Below, piece by piece: positions 5,831-6,291 of a stretch of DNA of 6,291 nucleotides. The stretch covers positions 1 through 6,291 of the forward strand of contig DVLP01000074.1 of the NCBI GenBank assembly GCA_018715445.1, read 5' to 3'. The DNA comes from Candidatus Avipropionibacterium avicola. Lineage in GTDB: Bacteria > Actinomycetota > Actinomycetes > Propionibacteriales > Propionibacteriaceae. Every line of letters starts with the position of its first letter. The stretch's first letter is position 1. The notes under the pieces were generated by a model. It was not told the origin of the DNA. It saw only the letters and a program-made list of their open reading frames with translations, and did not search any database. A program made the position numbers and the translations under genes.

Positions 5831-5837
5831 CTCGGCG

Positions 5838-5843
5838 TAGAGT
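5838..5843 (+). promoter_or_regulatory. Candidate -10 element for leaderless transcription of the YjbR-like gene
   Basis: TAGAGT (TANNNT) ends seven bases before the A of ATG 5850, the same geometry as at the winged-helix gene. No ribosome binding site precedes the ATG. No good -35 hexamer is seen. Confidence 0.45.
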
Positions 5844-5849
5844 CGCGCC

Positions 5850-6260
5850 ATGGCGACTCTCGATGATGTCCGCGCCATCGTCCGGGACCTGCCAGGTCTC
5901 ACCGAGACCGGGGTCCGGGGTGCCGGCACAGCCGGATGGCGGACCACCCGGGGCTTGGTCGTGTGGGAGCGCGGTCCGAGCAAGGCCGACCTGCGTCGCT
6001 TGGCCGAGGAGGGCGCGAGTTGGCCCGACGGCGTCGTGCTCGGACTGGCTGTCGACGGTCTCGAGGCCAAGGACGAACTGATCGCTGCCTTCGACGAGAT
6101 CTGTTTCACGATTGCACACTTCGACGGCTATCCGGCGGTGTTGTTGCGGCTGGACGCGACGCCGTACGACCAACTCCGCGAGCTCGTCACCGACGCCTGG
6201 CTGACCAAGGCACCGCCGAAGCTGCGTCAGGAGTGGCTCGCCGACAACGGGCTCGAGTGA
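5850..6260 (+). CDS. MmcQ/YjbR-family (CyaY-like fold) small protein
   Basis: This 136-residue soluble protein resembles the MmcQ/YjbR family, which shares a CyaY-like alpha-beta fold and is loosely described as DNA-binding; its biochemical role is not established. Fitting features: an N-terminal helix ending DLPGLTETG at 13-21; a beta segment RGLVVWERG at 34-42; the strand pair CFTIAHFDGYPAVLLRL at 85-101; and the C-terminal LVTDAWLTKAPPKLRQEW at 112-129, corresponding to the family's typical 'DAW..kAP' ending. There is no signal peptide or membrane segment. The only suitable start is ATG 5850, apparently leaderless. The gene stands alone after the tRNA. It ends four bases before a possible convergent stop codon. 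Assignment rests on remembered family pattern and is moderately sure. Confidence 0.75.
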   Translation: MATLDDVRAIVRDLPGLTETGVRGAGTAGWRTTRGLVVWERGPSKADLRRLAEEGASWPDGVVLGLAVDGLEAKDELIAAFDEICFTIAHFDGYPAVLLRLDATPYDQLRELVTDAWLTKAPPKLRQEWLADNGLE

Positions 6261-6263
6261 GCT

Positions 6264-6290
6264 TCACCACCAGGTGAGTTCCTCGGTGGT
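6264..6290 (-). CDS. Possible C-terminal end of a minus-strand gene (partial)
   Basis: On the minus strand the frame ending in TGA at 6266-6264 reads TTEELTWW before the stop. It is open to the window edge. The composition is protein-like, and a convergent gene here would match the tight tail-to-tail packing seen elsewhere in the window. Eight residues do not allow identification, and chance openness is easy at this length. Confidence 0.35.
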   Translation of the reverse strand, partial: TTEELTWW

Positions 6291-6291
6291 C

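Overview
The window is GC-rich (roughly two thirds G+C by eye, with strong G/C at third codon positions) and reads as a typical high-GC actinobacterial chromosome segment. Supporting signs are the protein families present (an actinobacterial-style ABC-F ATPase and an AlkZ-like winged-helix protein), GTG start use, and several genes with no Shine-Dalgarno site but a TANNNT-type hexamer 7 bases before the start codon. That last pattern suggests leaderless mRNAs, which are common in Actinomycetota. I cannot name the genus.

Layout: (1) Positions 1-865 hold the possible tail of an unidentified gene and a complete MacB/LolD/BceA-type ABC transporter ATPase. Its FtsX-type permease is not in the window. 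(2) Positions 891-2492, minus strand, encode a duplicated-ATPase ABC-F protein that acts on ribosomes rather than as a transporter. It is convergent with the ABC transporter gene. Its proposed 5' leader is about 130 bases long and contains a strong nested hairpin. (3) Positions 2702-3718 encode an AlkZ/YcaQ-like winged-helix protein (HTH_42 family) that seems to lack the catalytic QxQ motif; it is divergent from the ABC-F gene. (4) Positions 3721-5613 hold a LysR-type regulator (minus) and a divergently transcribed EamA/DMT-family 10-TM transporter (plus). Between them lie two CATC-N5-GATG dyads exactly 31 bp apart, one inside each candidate promoter spacer. This looks like a local regulator/exporter module. 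(5) Positions 5653-5728, minus strand, are a complete tRNA-Lys(UUU) with encoded CCA. (6) Positions 5850-6260 encode a small MmcQ/YjbR-fold protein, and the right edge carries a possible C-terminus of a minus-strand gene.

The only functional coupling supported by the sequence is LysR with EamA. The two ATPases at the left could both relate to drug or peptide resistance, but that is inference. Overall this is ordinary chromosomal content with some interesting regulatory sequence. I see no CRISPR, insertion sequence, phage gene or clearly new multi-gene system.
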